Origin: Paramecium pentaurelia
Lineage: Eukaryota > Ciliophora > Oligohymenophorea > Peniculida > Parameciidae
Assembly: GCA_905183005.1 (NCBI GenBank)
Contig: CAJJDO010000007.1
Span: 372,001 to 436,000 of the forward strand
Direction of reading: 5' to 3'
DNA length: 64,000 bases
Shown here: piece after piece, positions 36,201 to 48,067 of the stretch
Layout of the letters: every line of letters begins with the position of its first letter
Position numbering within the stretch: position 1 is the stretch's first letter
The notes under the pieces: model-generated
Database searches by the model: none
The model's input: only the letters and a program-made list of their open reading frames with translations
Told to the model about the DNA's origin: nothing
Translations under genes and position numbers: made by a program

Positions 36201-38505
36201 TAAAGAATAAGATTCAAATTAAATTTATGATATAATTTATGGATCAATAAATTAATTGATTGGTAGATTCATAATATTAGAAAATTAAAAAAATGAATTC
36301 TTTTATTTGAAAAATAATAAATTATAATTAATAAATTAAGAAACATTTAAAATGATAAATGAATGTGAAATAATTAATGTAAAATCATAATTATTACATA
36401 ATTATTGTACTAAAATAGATGATACTGTATTACTATCTTTTATTGATTCTATTGTAATATTGAGTCTTCGTCCATTTGAAGTTATTAAATTTATATAAGT
36501 TGATGCAATTGATTTATTAGTAAATTTATAAACAAATCAATTGTAAATATTGACTAATACTGAAATTATAAATTATGATCTAAAATATTTAGAAGATAGA
36601 TAAAATTAAATTAAGAATTTTAATTATTAGTTTGAAGAAATAGTATTTTAATAGACTTCTCCTAATTTTTTGGGTAGAATTAGATATACAAATGAGATTG
36701 TATTAGCAATATTTTAAAAGAAAGATTTTGAATTTAGAGTATTAACAAAATCAAATAGTCCTAGATTTTATTTAAGTAATGATTCAAATTCAGCTATAAT
36801 TTGTGAAGATGATTGTACAGTTCATTTTGATTTAAAAACAAATAAGTAAATTAGAATTGTAAATTTATAATATGAAAAAATTTTATGGATAAAAGATAAT
36901 TCAAATTTGTTTTATATTCAATCTGGATTTATTGAAGAGTATAGAAATTCTGTTATTACAATAAAAAATAAAATTGTTAGTAAATAATCATATAGATCAA
37001 TTAAAAAAGTTTAGAGTACTGAAAATAAGTTGTATATTACAACAACTACAAATGATACTATAGTAATAAATGAATAATTTGTTTAAGATTTCATTACAAC
37101 AAAATAAATGATTAAGAAATATAGAGAACATTATATAACTGAAAATGATTTAAGATATGAAAGTAAGATTAGGAACACAATTACAATAAATTATTAGACC
37201 AATAATAGAATAAAAGATTTTTGGATATTTTCAGAAACAATTTTAATTAAAGAATAAATTGATAATAGTGATATGGGATATTTAGTATTATTAGATAAAT
37301 AAAATTATAAAATAATAAGTGAAATCTTGGTTTAAATCGATTTTATTGCTTATACAGAAGATGCAATTTAAATCATTTCAAATAGATTAATTTGGCTAAC
37401 ATATTCAGCATTTGATTTATAATTATTGCAAACCAATATATTAAATGTAAATACTATGTTTGTTGCTTCAAATCACTTTAATTAATTGATGATTATTTCA
37501 TAATATTCTGAAATAACTATTTGGAATACAATCACTTATGTTATAGATCACTATTAGAAAAATGTTGAATTGATTTAATATATAAAAATGATACCAGGAA
37601 ATTAAAATGAATATTATATTGCAGATAGAGATGTCTTAAAATTATATATTTAACATTAAATTTGCTTTTCAATTCAATTAAGTAAAAAGAGAATAGATTT
37701 AATCACAAATAAATATGGAGTACATCATTATATTTATTAAGTTGAAGATGATAAAGTCATATTAAACTGTATGAGTGAAGATAACAAACTTATATTTTGG
37801 AAAAAAATAGTTTTTGAATTAGATTCAATAAGAGAATAGATTGATTGCTATGATAATAGAGATAGTAGATTAGTATTTTTTGGAGGATCTAAATTATAAT
37901 AAGTTTAATTGGATGCATTTGATGATATAAAGGTTCTTGATATTCCAGCTAATTTTAAGGGAGTTCAAATTAAATATAATAGGGATTGTTCAACAATATA
38001 TTTTAGATCAAATGAAAAGATCTTAGTTATTGAAGCTATGACTATGAATCTAATTAATTAGGTTATTCTAATGGAAATCTTGCCTTAACCATTTGACTTT
38101 AATTCTTAATTAGATATGTATTGCTAAAATTAAAATAACATTATAATCTAATAAGAGAAGAATGGTTATCATTATATTTATAACTATAATTAATAAGCTG
38201 CTTCTGGTTAATTGGATTTAGTTACTATAGGTAATTATAATCACTTTATTGGTACAAATTCATATGGATTACTCATTGTTGATGGTTAAACTGGAATTAT
38301 TGAATTATTTTTACCTAGAATAATTAATCCTAAAAATAACTTTGTTTCCTATATTAGATAACAATAATTCAATAAATCTAATATAGTTCAATGCCAAATT
38401 TGTGACAATTTATTAGAAAATTGCCAAATTATATCAAATAATGGTGAGAATATTGGTGAATTATGGAAGAAGGGAGAATAGGTTGATTTATTGATATCGT
38501 TTTGA
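30220..38505 (+). CDS. Giant NACHT/STAND-type P-loop ATPase
   Basis: A single frame of 2,761 codons without an intron or TGA. Residues 1-1150 are helical and extremely rich in Gln, Lys, Glu and Ile with no recognised domain. At 1155-1300 lies a NACHT-like NTPase core: L-L-V-L-Q-G-E-A-G-S-G-K-S-L-A-I (Walker A at about 1162-1169), I-P-I-I-I-K-L-S-E-L, then the hydrophobic strand M-L-F-I-F-E-E-Y-D-K-L (Walker B, about 1236-1246), and Y-I-I-A-T-R-S-E-L-F (sensor 1). The Walker B acidic residues read E-E-Y-D rather than the usual D-G-x-D-E. A short pentapeptide-like piece near residues 1745-1770 (D-I-P-I-D-N-C-H-F-Y-N-C-N-L-Q-G-S) precedes about 950 residues of beta-rich sequence, perhaps a divergent propeller. 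By family logic it is a nucleotide-switched signalling or defence sensor; the ligand and output are unknown. Confidence 0.9.
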
Positions 38506-38565
38506 GAAAGTATTTATTTTATAACAGTAAAGTAATTAAATAAAATTTATTCATAAATAATATTA

Positions 38566-39274
38566 ATGTCTCGCTACATCAATTTAGTAAAAATTTCATA
38601 TCATTGTTGAAAGTAAGATAAGAGTGTTCCATGTAAACCATTAGAAGAGTTTGATATTAAAATATACAGAGAAAAACTAAATGATAAATATGGAAAATCA
38701 CCATTAGCATCCTAACATACTTAACCTATATCTCCTAAAAAAAATAATAAAATTGGGTATTCAATTTATTCTACAATAGTAATCCAAGTTTTGATTTATT
38801 GCAAACTAAATTAAAAGAATTTTCAAATAAAAAAAGTACATCACCATTAAAATCAAGAATTGATTAAAGTTCTCCAAATAGAGCAACAGGAATTTAATAA
38901 TAGTAAATATTTCAAAAATAAAAGGATTTCTAAAATAGGCACATTAAATTTTACATTACCATCTAAATAAATGAGAATTGGATCTGTTTATAATATATAA
39001 TAGTTCAATGGTCCAATTAGTGAAGATAGAAAAGTTAATCCTATTAGATTTGAAACAGAGATCTAAGAAAAATAAACATTCTCTTAAAAACCGTAACGAT
39101 TTTAAATAGTTTATAAGGATTACTAATATGATTCCTCTTCATGAAATTATGAATATGAGAAATAAATTAGAAAATGCATAATTAAATGTTAATTAAATTA
39201 GTTCTGCTTATACAAGTGAAATGGTTAAATTGGCCTCTGTTATTAATTCCTAATTGAAAAAGAAATCAAAATGA
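38566..39274 (+). CDS. Unknown 203-aa protein with four introns
   Basis: Introns of 27, 23, 22 and 25 nt restore one frame: M-S-R-Y-I-N-L-Q-D-K at the start, Ser/Pro-rich low-complexity segments in the middle (K-K-S-T-S-P-L-K-S-R-I-D and S-S-P-N-R-A-T-G) and a helical end (E-I-M-N-M-R-N-K-L-E-N-A-Q-L-N) closing with L-K-K-K-S-K. It has no known domain; S/T-P motifs could be phosphorylation sites. The exons are short and each intron is needed to avoid TGA, which supports it as a real gene. Confidence 0.75.
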
Positions 39275-39391
39275 TTTATATTAACTTATTATTATTACAT
39301 CATATCATGTAATATTATATTTGTAGTATACATATTATTTTTTAAATTAAATCTTTTAAATCAAATCAGCCCTGACATTAAAATATAAATT

Positions 39392-40471
39392 ATGTAAGAC
39401 TTATCAATTCTTTAAGATCTCCTTCCTTATACATGGCCAGAACATTAAGATTAGAGAATTATTCTTATCAACAATCTTAAAGATTAATTTCATTAAATTT
39501 TGTAAGCCAACCCATGTTTTTATGAAAAAATAAGAAGAATTAAATAAAATTTAGCCTTGTAAGGTCCATATTATGAACTTATTGAAGAGTTTGAAGAGGA
39601 AACTTATACACACCATAAATTAAAACATATTTTATAATATTTACATTTTGAAGGAGAATAAAGACCCACAAATTTAAAATAATTTTTAAATCCACAAAAA
39701 TTATAAAAATTAATTTGTGATATTTATAGAATTTTCAATAGAACCATATTAGATTACTAAGCTAAATCAATAGTTTATCCTTAATATTTGAAATTAAGTT
39801 TATCAATCTTTAAAAAAATATCAAATCAAAACTTTTTAGATTAAAATACATTTAACTTTATTTGTCATTATGCTAGTAGAAGATGTTATACATTAAGAAA
39901 ATAATGGTAAGATTTTGATGTCAATCAGCCAAAATATATTGGATTAACATAATGTTTAAAGAGAATCTAAAATTGTAATTAACCTAGAATAAATTCTGTA
40001 TTATAATATTTTAATAAATAACAATTAATTTTATGCTTTATACTTTATTGCATCATATAATGTGAAGAATTAATTGCTATTTCATTAGGAGAATAAAGTA
40101 GTAACTCTTTAATCTATCATGATGATGAATTGATGATTCCATAAGAAATATCTAGTGAAGATTTCTCTTGGCATTATAATTGTTTTACTTAAATTCGAGA
40201 TTATTTTCCTAGATTAGCTTAAAAATTAAATAAAAGAATGAAAGTATTAAAAACTTTGCCAATTTACAATGAATAAACTAGAATTTAAATTTTTAATTAT
40301 ACTTAATTATTACATGGATATCAAACTAATTTTGAAAACACCTTATCTGAAGATATAAAATCCAATATTAATCAAATATTATAATACTAACAAATTGATT
40401 GTGATCCAGGACTTGTAATCTTGGTGGCCAATGCCAAAATGTATACTTAATTGATGTATTCACTCATGTGA
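39392..40471 (+). CDS. Unknown 359-aa protein
   Basis: An intron-less frame, M-Q-D-L-S-I-L-Q-D-L-L-P-Y to M-Y-T-Q-L-M-Y-S-L-M. It is rich in aromatic residues, Gln and Leu, with Cys/His pairs (F-I-C-H-Y-A-S-R-R-C-Y) too loose to call a zinc site. A mildly hydrophobic stretch (Q-L-I-L-C-F-I-L-Y-C-I-I-Q-C-E-E-L) lies in the middle. Helix-rich composition suggests a soluble alpha-helical protein. It follows the previous gene by 117 bp in the same direction. No family is recognised. Confidence 0.75.
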
Positions 40472-41785
40472 GGTAGAGACCCATCAAAAATAATATATAT
40501 TTATTTTGATTGTTTTATTATATCTCATTAAAGCAAAATTTTATTTTCAAAATAAACAATAAACCATAGAGCACATCGAAGAAATGTATATGTACTATTA
40601 AACCCTGTTTGGATCAATATATTATGATATTTATTATGTATTAATCATTATTATTAAAATAATTGAATTATCAATATTAATATTAGCTAATTAGCCCTTT
40701 ATTTGATAGTGGTTTATGATTTATTTATAATTCTTTTTTCAAAAAGAAATTTGTACACTTCAAAAATAAAATGATTAAGTATTATAATAATCTAAAAATT
40801 TAAAGTAAAAATTAGGGACAAAATTAAAAATCAAATATTTTTATATGATATTTTTGATTATCAGATTTTATAAAATATGGCCTTTTAGACTTACAAATAA
40901 TCATTTTTATGCTTTTTAAAACACCAATTACATTAAAAAAATCATGACATTTTCTTAACTTTTAAAATTAGATTTATAGAATAAAATTAGTAATAACATA
41001 CATAATGCAATAACCAGATAAATAGATACTATTATTTCATAAAAAAATATATGATTAATAAATTGCTGCCTGAATTTCTGAATCTTTGTACAAGCTCAAT
41101 AATTAATAACTTACTTAAATTATGATAGATGCATGTGAGTAATTAGAAAATAATCTGCTAATAAAGTAATACTCAATGGTCATACTATTTCAAAAAAAAA
41201 CCAATTATGTTACCTAGTTCATGTATTTCACTGAAACATTTTCCAAAATTAAAAAAATGACAGTTTAATGCAGAAATCCTTTCTAAAAAATGAATATATG
41301 TTTTGAAATTAAAAAAAATTTATTCTAGTTCTAGAAAATAAAATGAATCGTAAATAAATAATTAAAACCTATTCAATAATATTTTACATTCATTTTTTTA
41401 CATTAAATTAATTATAAAAATAATAATAAAATAAATTATCTAAAAAAGTATAACTTATCACTGATGGATATACGTAATTTTTTATCCTAATTTCATATGC
41501 TTAATAATATACTGCAATAAGAATTATAAAGTTTTGTAATTTTAAGTATTCAACTTATTTTTACTCTACCTCAACCTTATAATATTCAAAATAATATTAT
41601 AATTTATGGTTCTAATCGTTTTTTTAATAAAAAGGCATATGTAAATTGCTAAATAAAGAATTTTGAATGTAAGACCTATATGAAGATGATATCTTTAAAA
41701 TTTTTTTGATTGTTTATAGATATAATAATAATATTATAATTCAAGACTTAATAAAAAGTATAGATTAAATTTCAACCATACAAAA
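40472..41785. other. Intergenic region, no gene seen
   Basis: About 1.3 kb of A+T-rich DNA between convergent genes. No supported frame, repeat or RNA gene. Confidence 0.55.
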
Positions 41786-43298
41786 TCACTTCTACTTTTA
41801 TTTCTATTTGATATCTGATTCAATTATCTCATCTTCGAATATGGCATTACGCATAGAGATTTATTAAGTAAAACTATCAATTAAGTCTAAACTTAAATTC
41901 AAGCTGAAAGAAGGGTAGTAAGATCTTTACATAGATGTTTGAAGTCTATTATCATCATTCTAATGATAACTATTTTCTAGTTCTTGCTTAAGTATTTTAG
42001 CAGAAAATGGATAAGGTTGATTTGCATGATCCATAGTTTATTCGACTTCAAATTCATCTATTTCATTTTAATGACTTTTAGTGGTAGCAAAAGATCCTCC
42101 GATTTCTTTCAACATTTATTATTAAGAAAGTAATTGAATTGCTTCATCTGATGATAAACGTTTATTTGGATTAACTTCTAAGAGTCCAAATAATACTTAA
42201 TTAAGAGCATTAGTATAAGAATTATGATAACTTTTCATAAAATGACATTTTTTATTTTATTATAGTAAATCTTTTGTTTTATCAGATTCAAATAATGGTT
42301 ATCTATTCATTCTAAAATGATTAAAATAATAATACAATCTATAGAGTATGACTCCTATACCAAACATGTCTACTTTGAAAGTAAATCTAAATTTCTACCC
42401 TTATTTGTTTTCATCATGTTATAATATTTCAGGAGCTATATAACCTGGTGTACCACAAACAGCAAATGACACAGATTGAGTATTTGAAATAGCCAATCCA
42501 AAATCAATTAGTTTAAGAGAACTAATAACACTAGGCTTACTAAGTACGATATTTTCTAATTTAATGTCTCGATGGATGTAATTTTCAGAATGTAATGAAT
42601 TGATACCCTATAATAGTTACTAGTAGTTTATAATTATCAAACTTACCATCAACATAATCCTTATTGAATTATCTGGAATAAGATCAGTTTATAATTTTAA
42701 AAATCTATGCAAAGTTTCACCTTCTAAATATTCAAAAATTAGATAATATGTTTACTCTCCTTCAAATAAATCAATCAATTTAACAATATTTTTATGATTT
42801 TAAATTGATCTCAATATATTTATTTCATTAAATAGTCTATTCAATCTGTCAGGTGTTTTTTTTTTTGTTATATAATCTTTGCTTATGCATTTGGCTGCAT
42901 ATTTTTATTTTGTTTATATATCTGTTATTAAAAGTACTTTGCATGAGGCTCCAGAACCTATTTATTCATTTGATGTATAAAAGTTGGATATGCTGTGAAA
43001 AAATATTCGATTATTAAGAATCGATTTTATTTGTAACAAATTAGAAGGTTACCCATAAAACCATTTGCATGAATTTTAATATTTTATACCAAATGCTTAT
43101 ATGATTCCTTGTTCATTGACTTTCCAACTTATTTTATTTTGCAAATTTATTTCCAACTCATACTTTGCTGGCCGATCCTATCATTTATCAATATGATTGT
43201 ACTTCTAATCCTATACATATTTTATCTTCTAGGATCTACAACTTATATGTCTAATTCAACAGAAAGTGTTTTCGAATGACTTAGCAGCTGTAAATCAT
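41786..43298 (-). CDS. Protein kinase with possible PH-like N-terminus
   Basis: Introns of 25 and 39 nt (the second at 42608-42646) give 482 aa. The kinase domain starts near residue 105 with the glycine loop I-G-S-G-A-S-C-K-V, followed by Y-A-A-K-C-I (ATP Lys), E-I-N-I-L-R-S-I (helix C Glu), Y-L-I-F-E-Y-L-E-G-E, the catalytic loop Y-I-H-R-D-I-K-L-E-N, I-D-F-G-L-A and C-G-T-P-G-Y-I-A-P-E. All key residues are present, so it should be active, probably of the CAMK/AGC-like Ser/Thr type. The first 100 residues have a beta-strand pattern with K-H-F-L-L-N and K-W-F-Y-G, which might be a PH domain. The C-terminal 150 residues are acidic and unstructured. Confidence 0.9.
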
Positions 43299-43793
43299 CT
43301 TAAATTAATTAAAGTATAAAAGAAACTATAAAATAAAAGTAAAGAATATTAAAACATGTTTACTTCAAATTTTGATTATTATTAACAATTATTTGTATTA
43401 TTATATGTAAATAACATAGCAAATTATTATGAAACTTAAAGAATAAAAATAGGAATATGATAAATTAAAATTAATAATCAATATAAAAATATATGATATA
43501 TAAAACTTTTATTATAGTATACAATATTTTCTGATATAAATTATTGAAAAATATAAAGATATGTAGTATATATTATTATGAAATATTATTCAATTAATAT
43601 GATCTAGTTTTATACAATTGATTTCAAAAATAATGATAATATATTGTAAATTCTGATTTTTAGCAATAAAATGATAAGACTTAGATTTTAGGAATTATAT
43701 AAATTCTGAGTTTAAAAAGAGTCATATATTTTATCAGATTGTTAATATTAGTGTTTTATAAATAGTTCATAATAAAAATTAGTATTAGAGGTT
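43299..43793. other. Divergent promoter region of kinase and OSBP genes
   Basis: About 495 bp of A+T-rich DNA between the two divergent starts; it must carry both promoters. No sharper element can be named. Confidence 0.6.
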
Positions 43794-45693
43794 ATGGAAG
43801 GTTATTTATTAAAATGGGTTAATCCATTTTAAAGATGGTAGAAAAGATACTTTATACTTAATGATCATATACTTACATATTGTGATCAACCAGGAGGTAG
43901 ATCGAAAGGACAGATCCATCTCAAAGTAGCAGGCATCAATGAAAGTAAGGATGATGCTTTAAGAATTATTATCAATACAGGAACAGGTTAGATTTTATTG
44001 AAGGCATCTAATGTTGATGAAAAAAATAAGTGGTTGCTAGCGTTAAAGAAAAATTAGGAGTATTGTCAAAGACATTAAGTGTTTAATTATGGTTAAAGAA
44101 TTTAAGAACTTTTAACAGATATATGGACCAACTTTGCATCGTTTGATGAATAGTTGACCTATCTTAAAGAAAAAGTCTCTTTAAATATGTAAAAAGAAAT
44201 CAACGACATTATTAATCTTGGACAATACTTAAAAAATGGTATTACTTTATGTTGTACATTAATTGAAGAAGAAAAAATTAAATTATATGGGGAATCTGAT
44301 ACAATATATGAGAGTTTTGATTTTGAGAATGAAATTCCATTAAATACTTAAACATCAAATTATACAATAAGATAAGAAGAATAAAAATAAAATTAATAAG
44401 AAAATTTCAACTCCTATTAGTTTTTGGAAACTATTAAATTATCAAATCCTATCAAATATAATAATATTAAATATAATAGAGTTTATTCTAGATTAAGTAT
44501 AACAAATGAAGCTACTAGGAAATGTTTACCTTATAAATAAGATCCAGATGAAAAATTTGCATTCTGGCCATTTTTAAAAGAATGTATTGGAAAGGATTTA
44601 ACAAGAATTCCAATGCCATGTATACTTATGAAAATCTAATTTAGTATTATTTCATCAGCCTCTATCAGCTTTACAGTTTTTTGCATCTTCATTTGAATAT
44701 TATGAAACTTTAAAATAGGCAGCTAAGGCTGAAGATCCATATAAAAGAATGGCATATCTAATGGCGTTTTCTTTAGTTAGGTGTATTCTTGGTATAGATT
44801 GCTAAAAGAAGTTTTTCAATCCTGTTTTAGGAGAAACCTATGAATTCTTTACTCCTGAATATAAAATAATTAGTGAATAAGTATGTCATCATCCTCCAAT
44901 TACAGCTGTTCATTGTGAAAGTGAAGATTTTATATTTTCAATCACTATGGAAGCTACAGTAGGTTTTTCTGGAACCAGTATAATGGCTAAATTACCTGGT
45001 TTGGTTCATTTCAGAAACAAAAAAACCAATGAATATATGACTTATTCATTACCAAGTATTATTGTTAAGAATTTATTATTTGGGAAAATGTATTTTGAAT
45101 AAGTAGGTGAAGCCATATATACTAATCACACTACAGGAGATATTGGAATTTTAACTTTGAAGGAAAGAACTAGCGAAAAAGTTTATAATTTATATATATT
45201 ATATAGGATGCTCATTAAGTAAAAGCTGTAATCAAAGATAAAAATGGTAATATAAGATGTCAAATAAGTGGACATTTTAATAAAGAAATTTATGCCAACA
45301 ATGAATTAATATGGAAAAGAAATTCTGTTGATCCAGAAAGTAAATGGTATTACTTTTATTCTCAACATATTTTGTAATTAAATCATTTAAATGAAGACAT
45401 ATTAAGAGTATAAATCTATTATTTATTACATAAAGAGTATACCCTAGACTGACAGTAGAATGAGATCAGATATGAGAGCATTAGAATGTGGATTCAAAGA
45501 TCTAGGTTAAGAAGAAAAAGTTAGGATTGAAGAAAAGTAGAGAGAAAGAAGGAAATATATGGAGGAAAATAAACTATAACATATTCCTAGATTCTTTAAG
45601 GAAGAATTTGATCCAATTTCTAAACGAAACTAATGGGTTTATTTATACAATTATGAAAAAGAGAAACATTTAATAGATTTAGATTTATTTTGA
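43794..45693 (+). CDS. PH-domain oxysterol-binding protein (ORP)
   Basis: Introns of 25, 26 and 28 nt give 606 aa. A PH domain opens the protein: M-E-G-Y-L-L-K-W-V-N-P-F then W-Q-K-R-Y-F-I-L-N-D-H-I-L-T-Y-C and K-W-L-L-A-L-K-K-N. After an acidic linker comes the OSBP-related lipid-binding domain, with L-T-R-I-P-M-P, N-P-V-L-G-E-T-Y-E-F-F and the diagnostic E-Q-V-C-H-H-P-P-I-T-A (normally E-Q-V-S-H-H-P-P). The W-K-x-x-Y-Y-Y-F type region near the C-terminus is also present. It should exchange sterol or PI4P between membranes. I see no FFAT motif by eye, although a VAP-like gene lies 2.4 kb on. Confidence 0.95.
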
Positions 45694-45832
45694 TTTGATT
45701 AGTATTCTAATATTATTTAATTTTTTATTTATTAATAGAATTTCTTAAATTTATTTTAACAATTTTTATCTTAATAATATAATTTATAAAAATTCTAATA
45801 ATAATAATTTTCTTTTAATAGTAATTTTATAT

Positions 45833-46614
45833 TCAATCCCAATCAGAATCTATTGTTTTTTATGTTTTTATATCTGCTTCACTTAAGTTAGCATCAGAAG
45901 TAAGTTTAGTACAAATACCTCTAACAATATCTGCAACTGTTGATATCTTTTTACTATTTCCAGTGTTTTGAGCATCCCAATACTTCATTTATTGATATAA
46001 GTTTTTATCCTCTTCACCGAAATGTCCAGGTGGATCATCAGGTTTCTTGTCAACTTAAAATATCTTATATTTCTAAGATTAAATAATCAGATTACTTCAT
46101 AATTTGTATCGAATACATTTCCTGATGTTAATAAAAAATCAGCAAAATCTAAATCACTTTACTTCCTTTAATGAACCTCCATATCTTCTTACATTTATTT
46201 TAATTTGTTTTCTATTTTAATCATAGGGTCAGATACAATAGGAGAAGAGTATTTCTATTATTTTTCTAAATCTTTTAATGATTCTACTACAGACCTTTCT
46301 AATTCAATACTATGTTATGATATTCTTTAGGATTCTAATTCATTTATATCTTAATTTTTCTTATCTTGTCGAGGAGATTTAGCTGTCATTGGATGTTCTT
46401 GTATTCTCTAATTTTAATTAATATTAGGTAAAACTGCTTAACTTTAAGTTTCTGGTACTTTTATTTACTTAGCCTATTTAGATATAATTAATTATGTTTA
46501 ATTATTAGGTCTAATTTCTTATTTTCCTTATTTTTTTGGAGTATTTACTGATTAATGAGGTTATACTTAATTTGATTATTATTATTATTATTATTATTGT
46601 TATTATTGTTATTA

Positions 46615-46654
<40 letters not shown>

Positions 46655-47907
46655 GGTTATTATTCTTATTGTTATTGCTATTCCTTTTTTTTGGTTTATA
46701 AATATTCTCCACTCATATCTTTATACTCTTCTGGATTATATTAAAATTGTTCTTATCTTTCTTTAGTTTTCTGTATTCTTTCTTCCAACTCTCTAATTTA
46801 TTTTCTCATTTTATCTCTTTATAATTCTTCTGCTTCATCAAGATCATTTGCATTCTATTGAATTATTTATTCTATTCTATCTAAATCTGATATTGACATT
46901 TAAGATTACTATCTACTAATTTTATTCGATCTTATTCCATCAGATTTTTTGACTGATTATATACTTTAATTAGCTTTAGAATTTGATTGCTATTATTTTT
47001 ATTGTTTTTAAGCCTTTTATCTAGGTTACTTTTTATTTTTAGTTTATTTTTTAGCAGATTAAACTTATTCTTCTACTTCTTCTTCCTCAATATCTTCATC
47101 ATCTTCATAATTAATTAAAGATATTTCATTATTAATAGAATACTATTAAGGAACTGAGAATTATGAAATAGCATAACTCTCATTAATTTATAATTGTTAT
47201 GGATTTTCTTAAATCTCTACCTATTATTAAGATTCATATTGAATAGAGTTATCATTTTCTATTGGTTCATTTAGAACTACTTCTTCATGCTTTTCAGTTG
47301 ATATATCAACAATTTATTCTTCAACTTTTATACTAGAAAGACTTTAATCTTCTTAATTAGATTTTTATCTATTTTATTCCTCTTACTATTACAATAATAA
47401 ATATTAGGTTTATTATTGTAATTATTAGTATCTGGTAATTTTTTATATGCTTGATAAAGAGTCTTAAGATCTGTAACTTTCACCAATACTACCTACACGA
47501 TTAAATTTTGATCTATTAAGTGCCAATTCTAATTTCTTCTAATGATCAGAGTTTTCATTTAAATGAACATTTTCAACTTTAATTGATTATTATAATTGCT
47601 TTCTTGTTAAAGTCGTTTATTATCCTTTAGAAATTTTATATTCTTTTAATCTATTTTCTAAACCATCTTTGCGTAAAAAGTATTCATATTATTATATATC
47701 TAATGACCTAGTAGTAATTTGCTCAGGAGAATTTAATAGTGATTAATAATCAATAACTTTATTGATTTTAGCATAGTTTTGTTTATTTTATAGAAATTTA
47801 AGTGTATATTTTTAATTTTTAAGTATTGAATTGTGTCCTCCTCCTATATTATTTTAGACTTTAGTATCACTGTCTTTATCTTTTGTAAATGGAATATAAT
47901 CAAGCAT
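45833..47907 (-). CDS. Polyglutamine-rich coiled-coil protein
   Basis: One 23-nt intron (GTAATCTGAT..AATCTTAG) leaves 683 aa. The protein is dominated by Gln, Glu, Lys and Ser. A pure run of 26 glutamines, followed by further Q, is encoded mostly by TAA (see repeat at 46576-46653). Around it are acidic blocks (E-E-E-E-V-E-E-Q) and a charged coiled coil (L-D-E-A-E-E-L-Q-R-D-K-M-R-K). The C-terminal 55 residues are more ordered (Q-Q-M-K-Y-W-D-A-Q-N-T-G-N and T-V-A-D-I-V-R-G-I-C-T-K-L), ending D-S-D-W-D. The function is unknown; such proteins often act as scaffolds. It is divergent from the VAP-like gene. Confidence 0.85.
46576..46653 (-). repeat. TAA trinucleotide microsatellite encoding poly-Gln
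   Basis: On the minus strand 26 consecutive codons read TAA (23 times) or CAA (3 times): twelve TAA, then CAA-TAA-TAA twice, then CAA and seven TAA. In the ciliate code this is a Q26 tract. Confidence 0.9.
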
Positions 47908-48067
47908 TTTAATTAATTTAATTGCTCAAGTAGGAATTAAAATATAAAATATACAAATATACTCATTGCATTATCCAAATCCATTATAAAAAAATGAAGA
48001 ATTAGTTATTTCTAATTGTCATTCTAGTATTTATGATTGTTTTTACTATAACAAATATTATTAATTA

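Noticed and set aside
30220..38505. Many in-frame TAA/TAG codons as evidence of pseudogenes
   Set aside because: All strong genes in the window use these codons throughout and end only at TGA, so they are sense codons (Gln).
46536..46766. Plus-strand ORF with a poly-isoleucine run
   Set aside because: It is the reverse complement of the TAA repeat that encodes polyglutamine in the minus-strand gene; no other coding signal supports it.
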